DNA from: Pseudoalteromonas umbrosa
GTDB lineage: Bacteria > Pseudomonadota > Gammaproteobacteria > Enterobacterales > Alteromonadaceae
Reading direction: 5' to 3'
Assembly (NCBI RefSeq): GCF_030125375.1
Contig: NZ_JASJUU010000007.1
Coordinates: forward strand, 327,941 to 391,940
Length of the DNA: 64,000 bases
Shown: positions 1-9,223 of the stretch, in pieces
Layout: each line of letters opens with the position of its first letter
Position numbering within the stretch: position 1 is the first letter of the stretch
Notes under the pieces: generated by a model
Seen by the model: the letters and a program-made list of their open reading frames with translations, nothing else
Databases searched by the model: none
What the model was told of the DNA's origin: nothing
Position numbers and translations under genes: made by a program

Positions 1-1055
1 GCCAATACTTGGCGGGTACCAAGCAAATTGTTGTGCCACAGGAGCGTCACCAACCAAACGATAAATGGTTAGAGCTCTTTGGAGCCACAGGGAATAACTT
101 AAAAAATGTCGATTTAAAGATCCCATTTGGTTTGATGACTTGCGTCACAGGTGTATCTGGCTCTGGTAAATCAACACTGATCAACGATACCCTTTACAAA
201 CTTGCACATCGCGCGTTGAACGGTGCAACCGTGTCAGAACCCGCACCGCATAAAGACATTCAAGGCTTGGATCATTTTGATAAAGTCATCGACATTGATC
301 AAAGCCCAATTGGCCGCACACCTCGTTCTAATCCAGCAACATATACTGGGATCTTCACCGCGATCAGAGAGTTGTTTGCTGGTACTCAAGAGGCACGCTC
401 TCGCGGTTACAAAGTTGGTCGCTTTAGTTTTAATGTGAAAGGCGGACGCTGTGAAGCCTGTCAGGGTGACGGCGTATTAAAAGTTGAAATGCACTTTTTA
501 CCGGATGTGTATGTCCCTTGTGATGTATGTACAGGCAAACGCTACAATCGTGAAACACTTGAGGTACTTTATAAAGGTAAAAACATTCATGAAGTACTCG
601 AGATGACCGTGGAAGATGCACGAGAGTTCTTTGATAAGATCCCAGCGATTAAACGCAAGCTACAAACATTGATGGATGTTGGCTTGTCTTATATCCGACT
701 TGGTCAAGCTGCAACAACGCTATCAGGTGGTGAAGCTCAGCGAGTTAAGTTAGCAAGAGAGCTTTCGAAGCGTGATACAGGTAAAACCCTATATATTCTT
801 GATGAGCCAACCACAGGTTTGCACTTCCATGATATCCAACAATTATTGGTAGTCCTGCACCGTTTACGTGATCATGGTAATACCGTGGTTGTGATCGAGC
901 ATAACTTAGATGTGATCAAAACTGCGGACTGGATTGTCGATCTTGGCCCTGAGGGTGGTTCAGGTGGCGGGCAAATTTTAGTATCAGGCACACCAGAAGA
1001 CGTCGCGCAACACCCGCAATCGCACACTGGTCGTTATCTTAACCCTATGTTATAA
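1..1055 (+). CDS. uvrA: UvrA, excinuclease ABC subunit A, C-terminal part (5' end outside window)
   Basis: This is the C-terminal third or so of the DNA-damage recognition ATPase of nucleotide excision repair, which loads UvrB at lesions. The frame is open to the left window edge, so the gene starts outside. Visible parts are the second ABC Walker A (GVSGSGKSTL), a zinc-binding module with two CxxC pairs (CEAC near local residue 147 and CDVC about 23 residues later), the ABC signature LSGGEAQRVKLA, and Walker B ILDEPTTGLHF. The C-terminal residues after Walker B look complete and the stop is TAA. A strong hairpin follows directly, so uvrA appears to end its transcription unit. No frameshift or missing motif is seen in the visible part. 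Confidence 0.97.
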   Translation, partial: QYLAGTKQIVVPQERHQPNDKWLELFGATGNNLKNVDLKIPFGLMTCVTGVSGSGKSTLINDTLYKLAHRALNGATVSEPAPHKDIQGLDHFDKVIDIDQSPIGRTPRSNPATYTGIFTAIRELFAGTQEARSRGYKVGRFSFNVKGGRCEACQGDGVLKVEMHFLPDVYVPCDVCTGKRYNRETLEVLYKGKNIHEVLEMTVEDAREFFDKIPAIKRKLQTLMDVGLSYIRLGQAATTLSGGEAQRVKLARELSKRDTGKTLYILDEPTTGLHFHDIQQLLVVLHRLRDHGNTVVVIEHNLDVIKTADWIVDLGPEGGSGGGQILVSGTPEDVAQHPQSHTGRYLNPML

Positions 1056-1061
1056 CTAACC

Positions 1062-1101
1062 AGTCGCAGTGGTAATACATTCACCACTGCGACTTAGTTT
1101 T
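1062..1101 (+). terminator. Rho-independent terminator of uvrA
   Basis: A perfect 12-bp inverted repeat (AGTCGCAGTGGT at 1062-1073 and its complement at 1083-1094) with a 9-nt loop is followed by TAGTTTT. It starts 7 nt after the uvrA stop. Confidence 0.85.
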
Positions 1102-1125
1102 AAACAGTAGGGAATTAAAATAACA

Positions 1126-2175
1126 ATGAATCACCCCGCATGGACCAAAGTTAAGCAAACAGCCAAAAAGATCAGTGCCCCTTTCGAGCGCTTTTGGCAC
1201 TCACTAAATACACCTCAAAGACTTTACTTCTCGTCCCTATTTATCAGTGTCTATGCCATTATCTTTGCTAACCAAGACAATACTGGCTGGTTTAACTTGG
1301 TAGCAGTACTGGTACTGTGTGCCATGATCTACGAGTTTTGGCCAAAATTTTTAGTATTTTGGGAAAGCTTGCCAGGTAAAGCGATTATTTTACTCTTTTA
1401 TGCCTTTATCGCTAACTATGCATTAGTGCAAGCCGCTGGCATGATCAATGACATTACAGGTGTCAGTTCAGATCCCCTGCCCTACAGTCACAACCTCAGT
1501 GTACTGCTCTCATTGCCAACCTGGTTTTTTCTCACCACCATCGTACTGCTGTTGCTGTTGCAAATTATTCAGCCGTTATATTTGTTAGCGCTGATATTAT
1601 TGAGGCCATTTGGTCTGCACCGTATTTGGCAACCTATCGATTACAAATTCCCTGTCACCACTGGGCTATTACGCTTTATTTTTAGCTTATTTATTCTTGT
1701 ACAAGTCGCTAACCTGTTATCACATACAGGCTTGTCTGGCGGTGTAAACCAATTTCTCAGAGGGTGGTTTGAAATCATTAGTAACCAACCAGTTACTGTT
1801 GCAGTGTCAAATAATGAAACTCCGCAAACCAATGAAGTTAGCCTCTTAAAAGTTGAGCCCACAGAGAACGTTGAGGAAGATCCTGACTTTGAAGCGTTTA
1901 AAGTGAGGATCTCAACCGTCAGTGAAAACACGGTTAAATACGAAACCCATTTAAAACGTATATTGGCGCACTTTATTTATGAATATGAAGCAGACTCGCG
2001 TTCGCGCTGTGAGCATGTGCCCGGGACACGTATCATAGAGTTAAATGATTATGAGATATTGCAAATCACCAAATTGGATGATGCCAATACCTTATCGAGC
2101 TACCAATACGATGTGCTCCCTTGTATTTCTGCAGCGCTGGGGCATCAATTTAAAACACACATTACCACCAAGTAA
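1126..2175 (+). CDS. Membrane protein of unknown function
   Basis: I do not recognise this 349-residue protein. The N-terminal ~45 residues are basic and soluble. They are followed by about five hydrophobic segments (roughly residues 45-62, 65-82, 85-103, 128-160 and 183-203), so it is probably an inner-membrane protein. From about residue 215 to the end it is a polar, acidic, soluble domain containing three cysteines. The start ATG is preceded by a weak purine stretch (GGGAA about 15 nt upstream). It stands alone between the uvrA terminator and a convergent thioesterase gene. No motif points to a function. Confidence 0.8.
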   Translation: MNHPAWTKVKQTAKKISAPFERFWHSLNTPQRLYFSSLFISVYAIIFANQDNTGWFNLVAVLVLCAMIYEFWPKFLVFWESLPGKAIILLFYAFIANYALVQAAGMINDITGVSSDPLPYSHNLSVLLSLPTWFFLTTIVLLLLLQIIQPLYLLALILLRPFGLHRIWQPIDYKFPVTTGLLRFIFSLFILVQVANLLSHTGLSGGVNQFLRGWFEIISNQPVTVAVSNNETPQTNEVSLLKVEPTENVEEDPDFEAFKVRISTVSENTVKYETHLKRILAHFIYEYEADSRSRCEHVPGTRIIELNDYEILQITKLDDANTLSSYQYDVLPCISAALGHQFKTHITTK

Positions 2176-2183
2176 CCCTTAGA

Positions 2184-2205
2184 TGGCGCTGTTTACGCAG
2201 CGCCA
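2184..2205. terminator. Hairpin between convergent genes
   Basis: TGGCGCTG at 2184-2191 pairs with CAGCGCCA at 2198-2205 across a 6-nt loop in the 40-bp gap between two convergent genes. There is no clear T-run on either side, so it is a probable but weak terminator. Confidence 0.45.
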
Positions 2206-2215
2206 CACGACCGCT

Positions 2216-2605
2216 TTACAAAAGATACGCGGACAGTGCCTCGCGCTCAGCATCACTTAAAAGCTGAGAAGACTTGCTTGCAAAATCATAACGCACCATA
2301 ACTGTACGCCCTTCCGCGCAGCATTCACCGTGCTGCCAAGCTTGCTGCAAAATCACAAAAGAGCTATTTCCTAGCTTTTCAATCATGGTTTTTACTGCTA
2401 CTTCTTGGCCATAAAAAAGCTCTCCTTTGAAGACAACTTCTACCTTGGCGACAATCAGTTTCCAGTTATGTGGATTTAAATCAGGTGTAAATATTTTGAA
2501 AATAGGTGCTCTAGCAGCTTCAAACCACACAGGGAGTACGGTATTGTTTATATGGCCAAGCACATCGGTTTCACTAAAGCGTGGCATGATTTTTTCTGTA
2601 AGCAT
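2216..2605 (-). CDS. Acyl-CoA thioesterase, hotdog fold (YbgC/4HBT type)
   Basis: A 129-residue protein with the 4-hydroxybenzoyl-CoA thioesterase layout. The N-terminal motif RFSETDVLGHINNT matches the family's active-site stretch (xxxDxxGHxNN) with the catalytic Asp, followed by the helix WFEAARAPIF. It then runs through beta strands (VEVVFKGELFYGQ, FVILQQAW) to the ..EGRTVMVRYDF strand near the C terminus. It should hydrolyse an acyl-CoA or similar thioester in the cytoplasm; the substrate cannot be read from sequence. It is monocistronic: its 5' end faces the divergent oxygenase gene 29 bp away, so the two promoters must overlap. Confidence 0.85.
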   Translation of the reverse strand: MLTEKIMPRFSETDVLGHINNTVLPVWFEAARAPIFKIFTPDLNPHNWKLIVAKVEVVFKGELFYGQEVAVKTMIEKLGNSSFVILQQAWQHGECCAEGRTVMVRYDFASKSSQLLSDAEREALSAYLL

Positions 2606-2634
2606 AATAATTCTAATAACCTTTGAGGATTGAG

Positions 2635-3351
2635 ATGACTGATTTTATTCGCGTTTATGACAATGCACTCAGTGCAGAGTTTTGCAACAAATTTATGCAA
2701 ACCTTTGATGAAAGTCCACATTTAGCTCAAGGACAAACGTCTGGCGGCGTCGATCTCAGCAAAAAAGTCAGCCAAGATTTGTATCTCAATAATCACCCTG
2801 AATACCAAAGTCAACTGCGCGAAATTGAACAAGCCACCTCAAAATATTTATTTGAATATATAGAAGAGCACTTTTTTATGATGCTTGGAGCATTTGGCTT
2901 GAATGTCTATCATCCGCAAACAGGCCAGCCAGTCAATCTAACTATGGATAACTTCGAAGAAATCGGTAAACCGCAGCTGCCTATCTTGACACAGCAGCTG
3001 TTTAGATTAGGACCCATTCAGGCACAAAAATATCCAGTTAACAAAGGCGGCTACCCATATTGGCACAGCGAGGTTTACCCACAGCTCCATCATAATGAAG
3101 CACTACACCGTGTACTGTTATTTATGTTTTACCTTAATGATGTGGAAGATGGCGGAGAAACCGAGTTTTTCTATCAAAATAAAAAACTTGCCCCTAAGCA
3201 AGGCAGTATGGTGATTGCACCGAGTTACTTTACCCATACACACAGAGGCAACATGCCTTTATCCAATGACAAATATATCTTAACCTCTTGGGTATTATTT
3301 CAAAGAGCTGAGCGTCTATACGGTGCACCACCGCAAAACGCCACCGCTTAA
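2635..3351 (+). CDS. 2OG-Fe(II) oxygenase (prolyl-4-hydroxylase-like)
   Basis: A cytosolic dioxygenase expected to hydroxylate a substrate using 2-oxoglutarate, Fe(II) and O2. The iron-binding region reads YPYWHSEVYP, giving an HxE dyad where most relatives have HxD. The distal His lies in FTHTHRG about 75 residues later, and a Lys in NDKYILTSW sits where the 2OG-binding Lys/Arg belongs. DVEDGGETEFF is the usual strand turn of this family. I chose the ATG at 2635 because GAGG lies 6 nt upstream; a TTG at 2623 in the same frame overlaps that ribosome-binding site and is unlikely. The substrate (protein or small molecule) is unknown. Confidence 0.85.
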   Translation: MTDFIRVYDNALSAEFCNKFMQTFDESPHLAQGQTSGGVDLSKKVSQDLYLNNHPEYQSQLREIEQATSKYLFEYIEEHFFMMLGAFGLNVYHPQTGQPVNLTMDNFEEIGKPQLPILTQQLFRLGPIQAQKYPVNKGGYPYWHSEVYPQLHHNEALHRVLLFMFYLNDVEDGGETEFFYQNKKLAPKQGSMVIAPSYFTHTHRGNMPLSNDKYILTSWVLFQRAERLYGAPPQNATA

Positions 3352-3358
3352 AAGAGAC

Positions 3359-3730
3359 TTATCTTCGGCCCTGTGTAAACGCTTGCCAATCTAGCATCAG
3401 GGCTTGAAAGTCTTCAAAGCCGCACCCAGCGACAAGGCCATCTTCGTCTAATTCTAAAAAGTCATCCTCATACCGAGATAAATCAACATCATTTTGATAC
3501 AAAGAGTGCGCTTCAAACAGGGCTTCGTCTTTAGATAAGATCAAACGGACTTCCCGTCCTTCTATACGGATCTCATCCTGACTACTGACGATACTTTCCA
3601 TTTGCTCGACAAAGGACTTTACATCGGCAATCGCCAGCTCTTCATTAAGCCAGCGCCCAACTAACGCATGCTCCTGTGACATTCGCACACGATAACCTGT
3701 GATTGGATCTCTAATAAACTGATATTCCAT
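3359..3730 (-). CDS. yacL: UPF0231 family protein YacL
   Basis: A small acidic protein of unknown role that matches E. coli YacL from its first residue (MEYQFIRD against MDYEFLRD, then VRMSxEHxxVGRWxNEE). The C-terminal stretch GFEDFQALMLDWQAFTQ also matches the family. The homologous start is the ATG at 3730; an ATG three codons upstream (3739) is equally reachable, while the longer frame to 3802 is not supported by homology. The stop lies 8 nt from that of the convergent oxygenase gene. The protein is cytosolic with no signal peptide. Confidence 0.88.
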   Translation of the reverse strand: MEYQFIRDPITGYRVRMSQEHALVGRWLNEELAIADVKSFVEQMESIVSSQDEIRIEGREVRLILSKDEALFEAHSLYQNDVDLSRYEDDFLELDEDGLVAGCGFEDFQALMLDWQAFTQGRR

Positions 3731-3883
3731 ACTACTCATACTCACACTGGACAGTATTTTATTATATCGCGGAATAACCTCAAATGGGCAAGGGAATGAC
3801 ACACTAAAAAGTCCGTAATAAAGTCATGAAAAAATCCTTCATGCTCGTATAATGCACCTCTAATTCACTCGCACCGTTTTGCT

Positions 3884-4792
3884 ATGACCCCTGTTGAAAT
3901 TCTATTCCCCCTAATATTTTTAGTCCTTGCGGGGTTTGTATGCGGTAAAACCGGTTTTATAGCCACTAATCAGCTTGAAGGGCTCAGACGCTTTATATTT
4001 TACTTGGCGATCCCCGTTTTTCTATTTCTTAATATGTACCAAGCTGATCTATCAAAGGTGGCATCTGCAAAACTATTACTGGCTTTTTATCTCCCTGTCG
4101 CGACCTGTTACTTCTTAGTGCTATTTGCAAAATGGATGACACATAAAAATGCACTGAATGAAGCGGCCATGTGGGGATTAAGCGGCACCTACTCAAATAC
4201 TGTACTGGTTGGTTTACCCGTTATAATTGCAGCGCTTGGCACTGATGCAGGTGCTATGGTGTTTATGATCATCACCTTCCACAGCGCTTTGTTGTTTGCA
4301 CTCAGCTTTTTATTTTCTAGTACGGTGAAGCAGTCCCTCGTAGGTACCTTCAAACCTTTATTCATCAACCCCATTGTATTGAGTATTAGTCTTGGGTTGT
4401 TGCTAAATGCACTTGAGCTTTCTATTCCTAAATTAATGCTCTCTGGATTGGATTGGCTGGCCAAACCAGCTATTGCGGGGGCGCTGTTTGTTCTGGGGGT
4501 AAGTTTGGTGCAATATTCACTGCAACAAGCATGGCAAAGTGCACTCATTTTAAGCCTCGTGAAGCTGCTGCTTTTACCTGCTATGGTCTGGGGGTTTGCT
4601 TCTAGTCTCACTTTACCGACGATGCAGATCTCTGTGCTTACTTTAATGGCCGCCTCTCCGCTTGGAGTCAATGCTTACCTTGTGGCTAGGCAACAAGCTT
4701 GTGCGCAAGCGACACTTGCCAGTAGCGTCGTCATGTCCACGTTATTAAGCCCTTTGACCATGAGCTTTTGGCTTTATTGGCTTGTTCTTTAA
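3884..4792 (+). CDS. AEC family permease (auxin efflux carrier-like)
   Basis: A 302-residue integral inner-membrane protein with about ten hydrophobic segments in the two-halves arrangement of the AEC family, whose bacterial members export or import small organic anions such as malonate. Typical landmarks are LIFLVLAGFVCGKTGFI at the N terminus, the central SGTYSNTVLVGLPV (the family's conserved Gly/Asn/Pro segment), and AASPLGVNAYLVA near the end. No clear Shine-Dalgarno precedes the ATG at 3884. The substrate cannot be inferred. It is monocistronic, followed by 125 bp without a visible terminator. Confidence 0.88.
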   Translation: MTPVEILFPLIFLVLAGFVCGKTGFIATNQLEGLRRFIFYLAIPVFLFLNMYQADLSKVASAKLLLAFYLPVATCYFLVLFAKWMTHKNALNEAAMWGLSGTYSNTVLVGLPVIIAALGTDAGAMVFMIITFHSALLFALSFLFSSTVKQSLVGTFKPLFINPIVLSISLGLLLNALELSIPKLMLSGLDWLAKPAIAGALFVLGVSLVQYSLQQAWQSALILSLVKLLLLPAMVWGFASSLTLPTMQISVLTLMAASPLGVNAYLVARQQACAQATLASSVVMSTLLSPLTMSFWLYWLVL

Positions 4793-4917
4793 AGTTTGTC
4801 TCATTGATAAAATTCGACGGGGTGATAGGGATATTAAAAATAACAGGTTAGACTCAGATGCATGGTAATGTCCACGCAACTGAGCTGACTTAGAAAAGTA
4901 AAATCGAGTGGTGTAAG

Positions 4918-5142
4918 TTACTCTCTAGAAGAGTACTTAGCAGCGTCGATGATCGCCCATAAATGAACAACCGCCGCAATAATTGCTGGCACCACTAAAA
5001 ACCATAGCGCGTAGCCACCAAACGTAATAATCGCAAAAATAAGCGCAGCCAAAATACGGCCTTGAACTAACTGACCTAAGCCAGGAAAAAATATATTACA
5101 TATTGCTGCAATAACATTACCGCCAGAACCTTGTCCTGCCAT
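4918..5142 (-). CDS. Small TM2-like membrane protein
   Basis: A 74-residue protein: a short Gly-rich N terminus, then two hydrophobic helices (about residues 10-40 and 42-62) with FPGLGQLVQG in the first and WAIIDAAKYS near the end. This spacing (PGLGQ..G plus a terminal ID.) resembles the TM2 domain, but the match is loose. The start is well supported by AGAGAGG a few bases before ATG. Function unknown; it is a single-gene unit convergent with the AEC permease. Confidence 0.7.
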   Translation of the reverse strand: MAGQGSGGNVIAAICNIFFPGLGQLVQGRILAALIFAIITFGGYALWFLVVPAIIAAVVHLWAIIDAAKYSSRE

Positions 5143-5441
5143 AAATACCTCTCTTTGTTGTATGTTTATTCCAATAACATTACATTGTGACAGAGTTTAC
5201 AGAAGCTCCATGCTTCATTCACTATAAACAATATTAACCACAATGCGTGCCACATTTATTAATTCAACTATATCAACAACTTAAATATTTAAAAATAAGA
5301 TTAGCTGACTTTATTTAGTCTAAAACACTAACTATTAGTGATTTCGTTAGTTATATTATCAAATATGACCATATTAGCTTAGCACGCCCACTATGCAGCA
5401 AAGCACTTTGTAGGTCGAATAATAAAAACAGGATTTTTCAC
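5143..5441. other. AT-rich intergenic region holding divergent promoters
   Basis: About 300 bp between divergent genes with no ORF or RNA gene. It is strongly AT-rich and contains a short inverted repeat CACTA/TAGTG at 5326-5340, about 100 bp before the transporter start. It could be an operator, but the repeat is too short to be convincing. Confidence 0.4.
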
Positions 5442-6755
5442 ATGCTAAACAAGATCACCCGACCACTGAGCAATATCGTTGAACGCTATCTGCCAGATCC
5501 CTTTGTTTTTGTCATCATCCTCACCCTATTTGTGATGCTAATGGCAACACTTTTCACCCCAGCTGCATCCATTGAGGTTATTGAAATCTGGGGAGCTGGA
5601 CTTTGGAATTTACTCACCTTCGCCATGCAAATGCTCTTGGTATTAATCGCAGGATTTATGCTTGCCAATACACCGTTATGCGGCAGACTCCTCTCCAGAT
5701 TAGCACAATGTGCAAAGTCACCAGGCCAAGCCATCTTGCTTGTTACTGTTGTATCCATGTTCGCAAGCTGGCTCAATTGGGGGTTTGGACTCGTCGTCGG
5801 CGCGCTATTTTCCAAAGCACTGGCTCGCCAGATTGAGGTCGATTATCGTGTCCTCGTCGCCAGCGCCTATTCAGGGTTTATCGTTTGGCATGGCGGTCTT
5901 GCCGGCTCAGTACCCTTAACAGTTGCTTCAGAGGGACATTTTGCCCAGTCTCAAATTGGTATTTTAACGACCGAACAAACGATTTTTTCGTATTTTAACC
6001 TCATTTTACTCGCTGTCATGTTGATCATATTACCCTTGTTAAACCGCGCCATGTTACCGCCTAAAAAAGAACAAATATTTATCGATAAGGAAAAGTTACG
6101 CTCAGCACTTCAATCATCAAATAAAACTAATTTAACCCCAGCAGAGCGCTTAGAGCATAGTCCGTTACTTGGCGGAATCATAGGGCTCATTGGTTGCGGC
6201 TATTTAGGCTATTACTTTTTAGTGGAGAATGGCGGACTAAACCTCAATATCATCATCGCACTGTTTTTATTTTTAGCGATCCTCTTACATGGCTCGGCTG
6301 CAAACACCCTTAATGCGCTACAAGAAGCCATCAAAGGCGGTGCAGGTATCGTGATCCAATTCCCATTTTATGCTGGCATTATGGCCATTATGGTAAAAAC
6401 AGGTCTTGCAGAGCAGATTTCAGCGGGGTTCGTTTCTATCAGCAACGCACAAAGCCTGCCATTTTGGAGCTTTTTAAGTGCAGGGTTAGTTAATATCTTT
6501 GTCCCTTCTGGCGGCGGCCAATGGGCTGTTCAAGCGCCCATCGTCATTCCTGCTGCGCAAGCACTAGAAGCAGATATTGCCCGTGTTGCCATGGCTGTGG
6601 CTTGGGGAGATGCGTGGACTAACCTGATCCAGCCATTTTGGGCATTGCCAGTGCTTGCCATCGCGGGATTAAAGGCCCGAGATATTATGGGGTTTTGCCT
6701 GCTACAACTGGTTGTAACAGGCGTTATTATCGCCGCGATTTTAACTTTCGTTTAG
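5442..6755 (+). CDS. atoE: AtoE-type short-chain fatty acid transporter
   Basis: A 437-residue inner-membrane carrier of the AtoE family (short-chain fatty acid uptake). It opens with RPLSNIVERYLPDPFVFVIIL, then has many hydrophobic segments and the family hallmarks NWGFGLVVGALFSKALAR, WHGGLAGSVPLT and FVPSGGGQWAVQAP. Length is normal for the family. AGGA sits about 11 nt before the ATG. In enteric bacteria atoE is grouped with acetoacetate CoA-transferase genes; none are here, so it may serve a different fatty acid. Its TAG stop overlaps the stop of the convergent M50 protease gene by 4 bp. Confidence 0.9.
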   Translation: MLNKITRPLSNIVERYLPDPFVFVIILTLFVMLMATLFTPAASIEVIEIWGAGLWNLLTFAMQMLLVLIAGFMLANTPLCGRLLSRLAQCAKSPGQAILLVTVVSMFASWLNWGFGLVVGALFSKALARQIEVDYRVLVASAYSGFIVWHGGLAGSVPLTVASEGHFAQSQIGILTTEQTIFSYFNLILLAVMLIILPLLNRAMLPPKKEQIFIDKEKLRSALQSSNKTNLTPAERLEHSPLLGGIIGLIGCGYLGYYFLVENGGLNLNIIIALFLFLAILLHGSAANTLNALQEAIKGGAGIVIQFPFYAGIMAIMVKTGLAEQISAGFVSISNAQSLPFWSFLSAGLVNIFVPSGGGQWAVQAPIVIPAAQALEADIARVAMAVAWGDAWTNLIQPFWALPVLAIAGLKARDIMGFCLLQLVVTGVIIAAILTFV

Positions 6756-7774
6756 CTAGATAAGACTTTAACTGGCAGGCTCAGGATCACATTATCTGAG
6801 TCTGCAAAGTGCCACATCACAGCAATGTGACCAACAGCGACCAGTACATAAAGTGCCGCGGATACAATCTGACCATACCTATCGAGGGGCAATAAATGAG
6901 TTTGATGCCTACTGCGCCATTCCAATAAAATCTCGACACTACCGATAAAAATAAAAAACGCCAGCAGCATTAAGCCAAACTCATAACTTATCCATAATCC
7001 CAGTGCCAAACCGCCTAAACAGGCTAATAAGCCCATCCAAGAACGCATCGAAAAACTAATGCTTTTTAATACATGCCCCCCATCGAGTGGCAAAATAGGA
7101 AGTAAGTTAAATAGATTAAGTAGCGCACTTAACACTGCGACCCCGGCAAAGATCTCTGCACCAGTCGCATAATATAAAACCACACCCAGCACAGAGGTAA
7201 AAAGGCCAAAAGCAGGCCCCATCAAAGAAATGATCACATCTTGCCAGCGCGTAGTCATCTTGTCTTCACTCATGGCTAAACCACCGACAAATGGGATCAA
7301 ATAGAAGCCTTTAGTTTTTAGTCCAAAGTATCTCATTGCTCTAACATGGCCATATTCATGCACCACCAAACAGGCCACCAGCATTAACGCAAACTGCCAA
7401 GAGAACAACCATGCATAGCCCGCGACTGACGCACCGAGCAGTGCAGCTTTTATCACTTTAGCACTTTTAAATAATTTAAACCCAAGCGCAGCTAAACCGA
7501 GCCAATTACCGCGTTGCTGCGCTGTCGCATGTGGCACCTCTACCCATTGCCAAGGCGCATTATCAACCGACACAGCCAGCGCATTGGCATTTAACTCAGA
7601 CGTATCTAGTTGTAGTTCATGCCCATCTAAATCAACCCTCAGCTGATGTGCTCCATGCTCTTCTATGGGCACTGACTGCTGCTCTTTATACACTTGTATT
7701 ACTTTGTGTTGATGTATCATCACCGATACCATCATGCTTCCGATAGGAAGTTCAATTCTTGTCATCACGCTCAC
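6752..7774 (-). CDS. Site-2-protease-like M50 membrane metallopeptidase
   Basis: A 340-residue membrane zinc peptidase. Residues 1-90 form a soluble beta-rich N-terminal domain. The first active-site helix contains H139-E140-Y-G-H143 (HExxH) and the third ligand is D231 in LPILPLDGGHV, the standard M50 DG motif. Around these are about six hydrophobic segments and a further helix pair after residue 250. The active site is complete, so it should cleave within or near the membrane. Members of this SpoIVFB-like branch often carry CBS or other accessory domains; the N-terminal domain here is instead unrecognised. Start ATG at 7774. The substrate is unknown, and it is convergent and overlapping with the atoE stop. 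Confidence 0.88.
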   Translation of the reverse strand: MSVMTRIELPIGSMMVSVMIHQHKVIQVYKEQQSVPIEEHGAHQLRVDLDGHELQLDTSELNANALAVSVDNAPWQWVEVPHATAQQRGNWLGLAALGFKLFKSAKVIKAALLGASVAGYAWLFSWQFALMLVACLVVHEYGHVRAMRYFGLKTKGFYLIPFVGGLAMSEDKMTTRWQDVIISLMGPAFGLFTSVLGVVLYYATGAEIFAGVAVLSALLNLFNLLPILPLDGGHVLKSISFSMRSWMGLLACLGGLALGLWISYEFGLMLLAFFIFIGSVEILLEWRSRHQTHLLPLDRYGQIVSAALYVLVAVGHIAVMWHFADSDNVILSLPVKVLSS

Positions 7775-7989
7775 TACACTGTGAAATTTTTCCTATTATC
7801 ACTAATTCGCAGTATCTATTGAAGAGAGATTGAGTGAATTATTGCTAAGTTGTACTACGCTTATGGTGTTGAACAGACACACTCTCTGATCTGTTTGCAA
7901 TAATTTGGTCATACTTGTAAATCAAGTAAGATAATAGCTTTCTAATCTTAGCGAGCAACTGTGAAATTCAGCCCTAGGGACAGGAAATT

Positions 7990-9198
7990 ATGAACAACCG
8001 TAGCCGACGCATACTTGTTGTAGATGACTCTCAAGCAATTTTAATCGTGATGCAAGCTATCCTCTCTGAGCTTGATGTCGAACACATTACGGCGGTCGAC
8101 AGTGCAACAAAAGCGCTCGAAAAAATAAAGCAATCCCCCTACCCTTTTGATGCCATTTTTACCGATCTCAATATGCCCGAAATGGACGGTATGGAGTTTA
8201 TTCGTCATCTCGGTGAGATACATTACCCAGGTGGCATTATAATCATCTCAGAAATGGAAAATCGCATCATAGATCTTGCGGCTAATTTAGCTAGACAACA
8301 TTGCACCCACTTAATCGGCAATATCGCTAAACCGGTTCAACTCATCGATGTCGAAAGAAATTTAAAAAAATTAGATAGTTTTGTCGGCACAGAAGAAGAG
8401 TACGAGCAGCCCATCACGGAAGATAAATTACTCGAAGCCATTAGCCAACATGAGATCACCCCATTTTATCAACCCAAAGTACATCGTGGTACCAAGCAGA
8501 TTAAAAGCATTGAAGTGCTGGCACGTATCGTCTCCAAAAATCAAGGACAAGTCATGCTGCCCAAGCGCTTCATTGGTGTGGCAGAAGACCTTGATTTGGT
8601 TAACTTACTGACTTTTCAGCTCTTCGAAAAAGCAGCTACAGAGTTTCAATTGATTAGAAATGAATTAAATTATCCTTTCAAGCTGGCATTTAACCTCTCG
8701 CCCATCCAACTCAATGACACAAGCTGTCCAGATAAATTAGCCTTAATCTTAGAGTTGAACCGCTTAAAGCCACAAGAGGTCATTGTTGAAATCACCGAAA
8801 ACCAGCCGATTGTCACTAGCTTACAATTAGAGACCATCAACCGCCTGCGTTTACGGGGTTTTGACCTCGCCCTAGATGACTTTGGTACCGGGTTTACCAA
8901 TATTCACCAGTTAAAGACATTGCCATTCACTGAAATAAAAATTGACCGCTCTTTAATTACCTATATTGAATCAGATCGATTTTCTCAGGTGTTGGTTGAT
9001 AGCTTAATAGACATTGCTCAAAACGAGCAACTCGATATTGTCGCAGAAGGCATTGAACGAATAGAAGAATTACAGTATTTAGAACGGTATAAATTTAGTT
9101 TGTTGATGCAGGGCTATTTGATCAGTAGACCAAAAGCCCTGTCAGAGTTTGTGCGTTGGATACACTCTTGGCAGAGAATGATTAATTCTAACCCTTAA
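7990..9198 (+). CDS. Response regulator with EAL domain (c-di-GMP phosphodiesterase)
   Basis: A receiver domain spans residues 1-125 (acid pair D12-D13, phosphoacceptor D59 in FTDLNMP). An EAL domain spans about 150-395. The catalytic set is all visible: EVL in place of EAL but with the metal-binding Glu kept, NLSP, EITEN, LDDFGTGF, KIDRSL and VAEGIE. It should therefore hydrolyse c-di-GMP to pGpG in response to phosphorylation by an unlinked kinase, as no histidine kinase is adjacent. AGGA lies 6 nt before ATG. It is a single gene, convergent with the CNNM gene 26 bp away. Confidence 0.92.
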   Translation: MNNRSRRILVVDDSQAILIVMQAILSELDVEHITAVDSATKALEKIKQSPYPFDAIFTDLNMPEMDGMEFIRHLGEIHYPGGIIIISEMENRIIDLAANLARQHCTHLIGNIAKPVQLIDVERNLKKLDSFVGTEEEYEQPITEDKLLEAISQHEITPFYQPKVHRGTKQIKSIEVLARIVSKNQGQVMLPKRFIGVAEDLDLVNLLTFQLFEKAATEFQLIRNELNYPFKLAFNLSPIQLNDTSCPDKLALILELNRLKPQEVIVEITENQPIVTSLQLETINRLRLRGFDLALDDFGTGFTNIHQLKTLPFTEIKIDRSLITYIESDRFSQVLVDSLIDIAQNEQLDIVAEGIERIEELQYLERYKFSLLMQGYLISRPKALSEFVRWIHSWQRMINSNP

Positions 9199-9223
9199 TG
9201 ATAAACACACAACGAATCAGATA

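Noticed and set aside
2623..2634. TTG start for the 2OG oxygenase
   Set aside because: The TTG overlaps the GAGG ribosome-binding site that serves the ATG at 2635.
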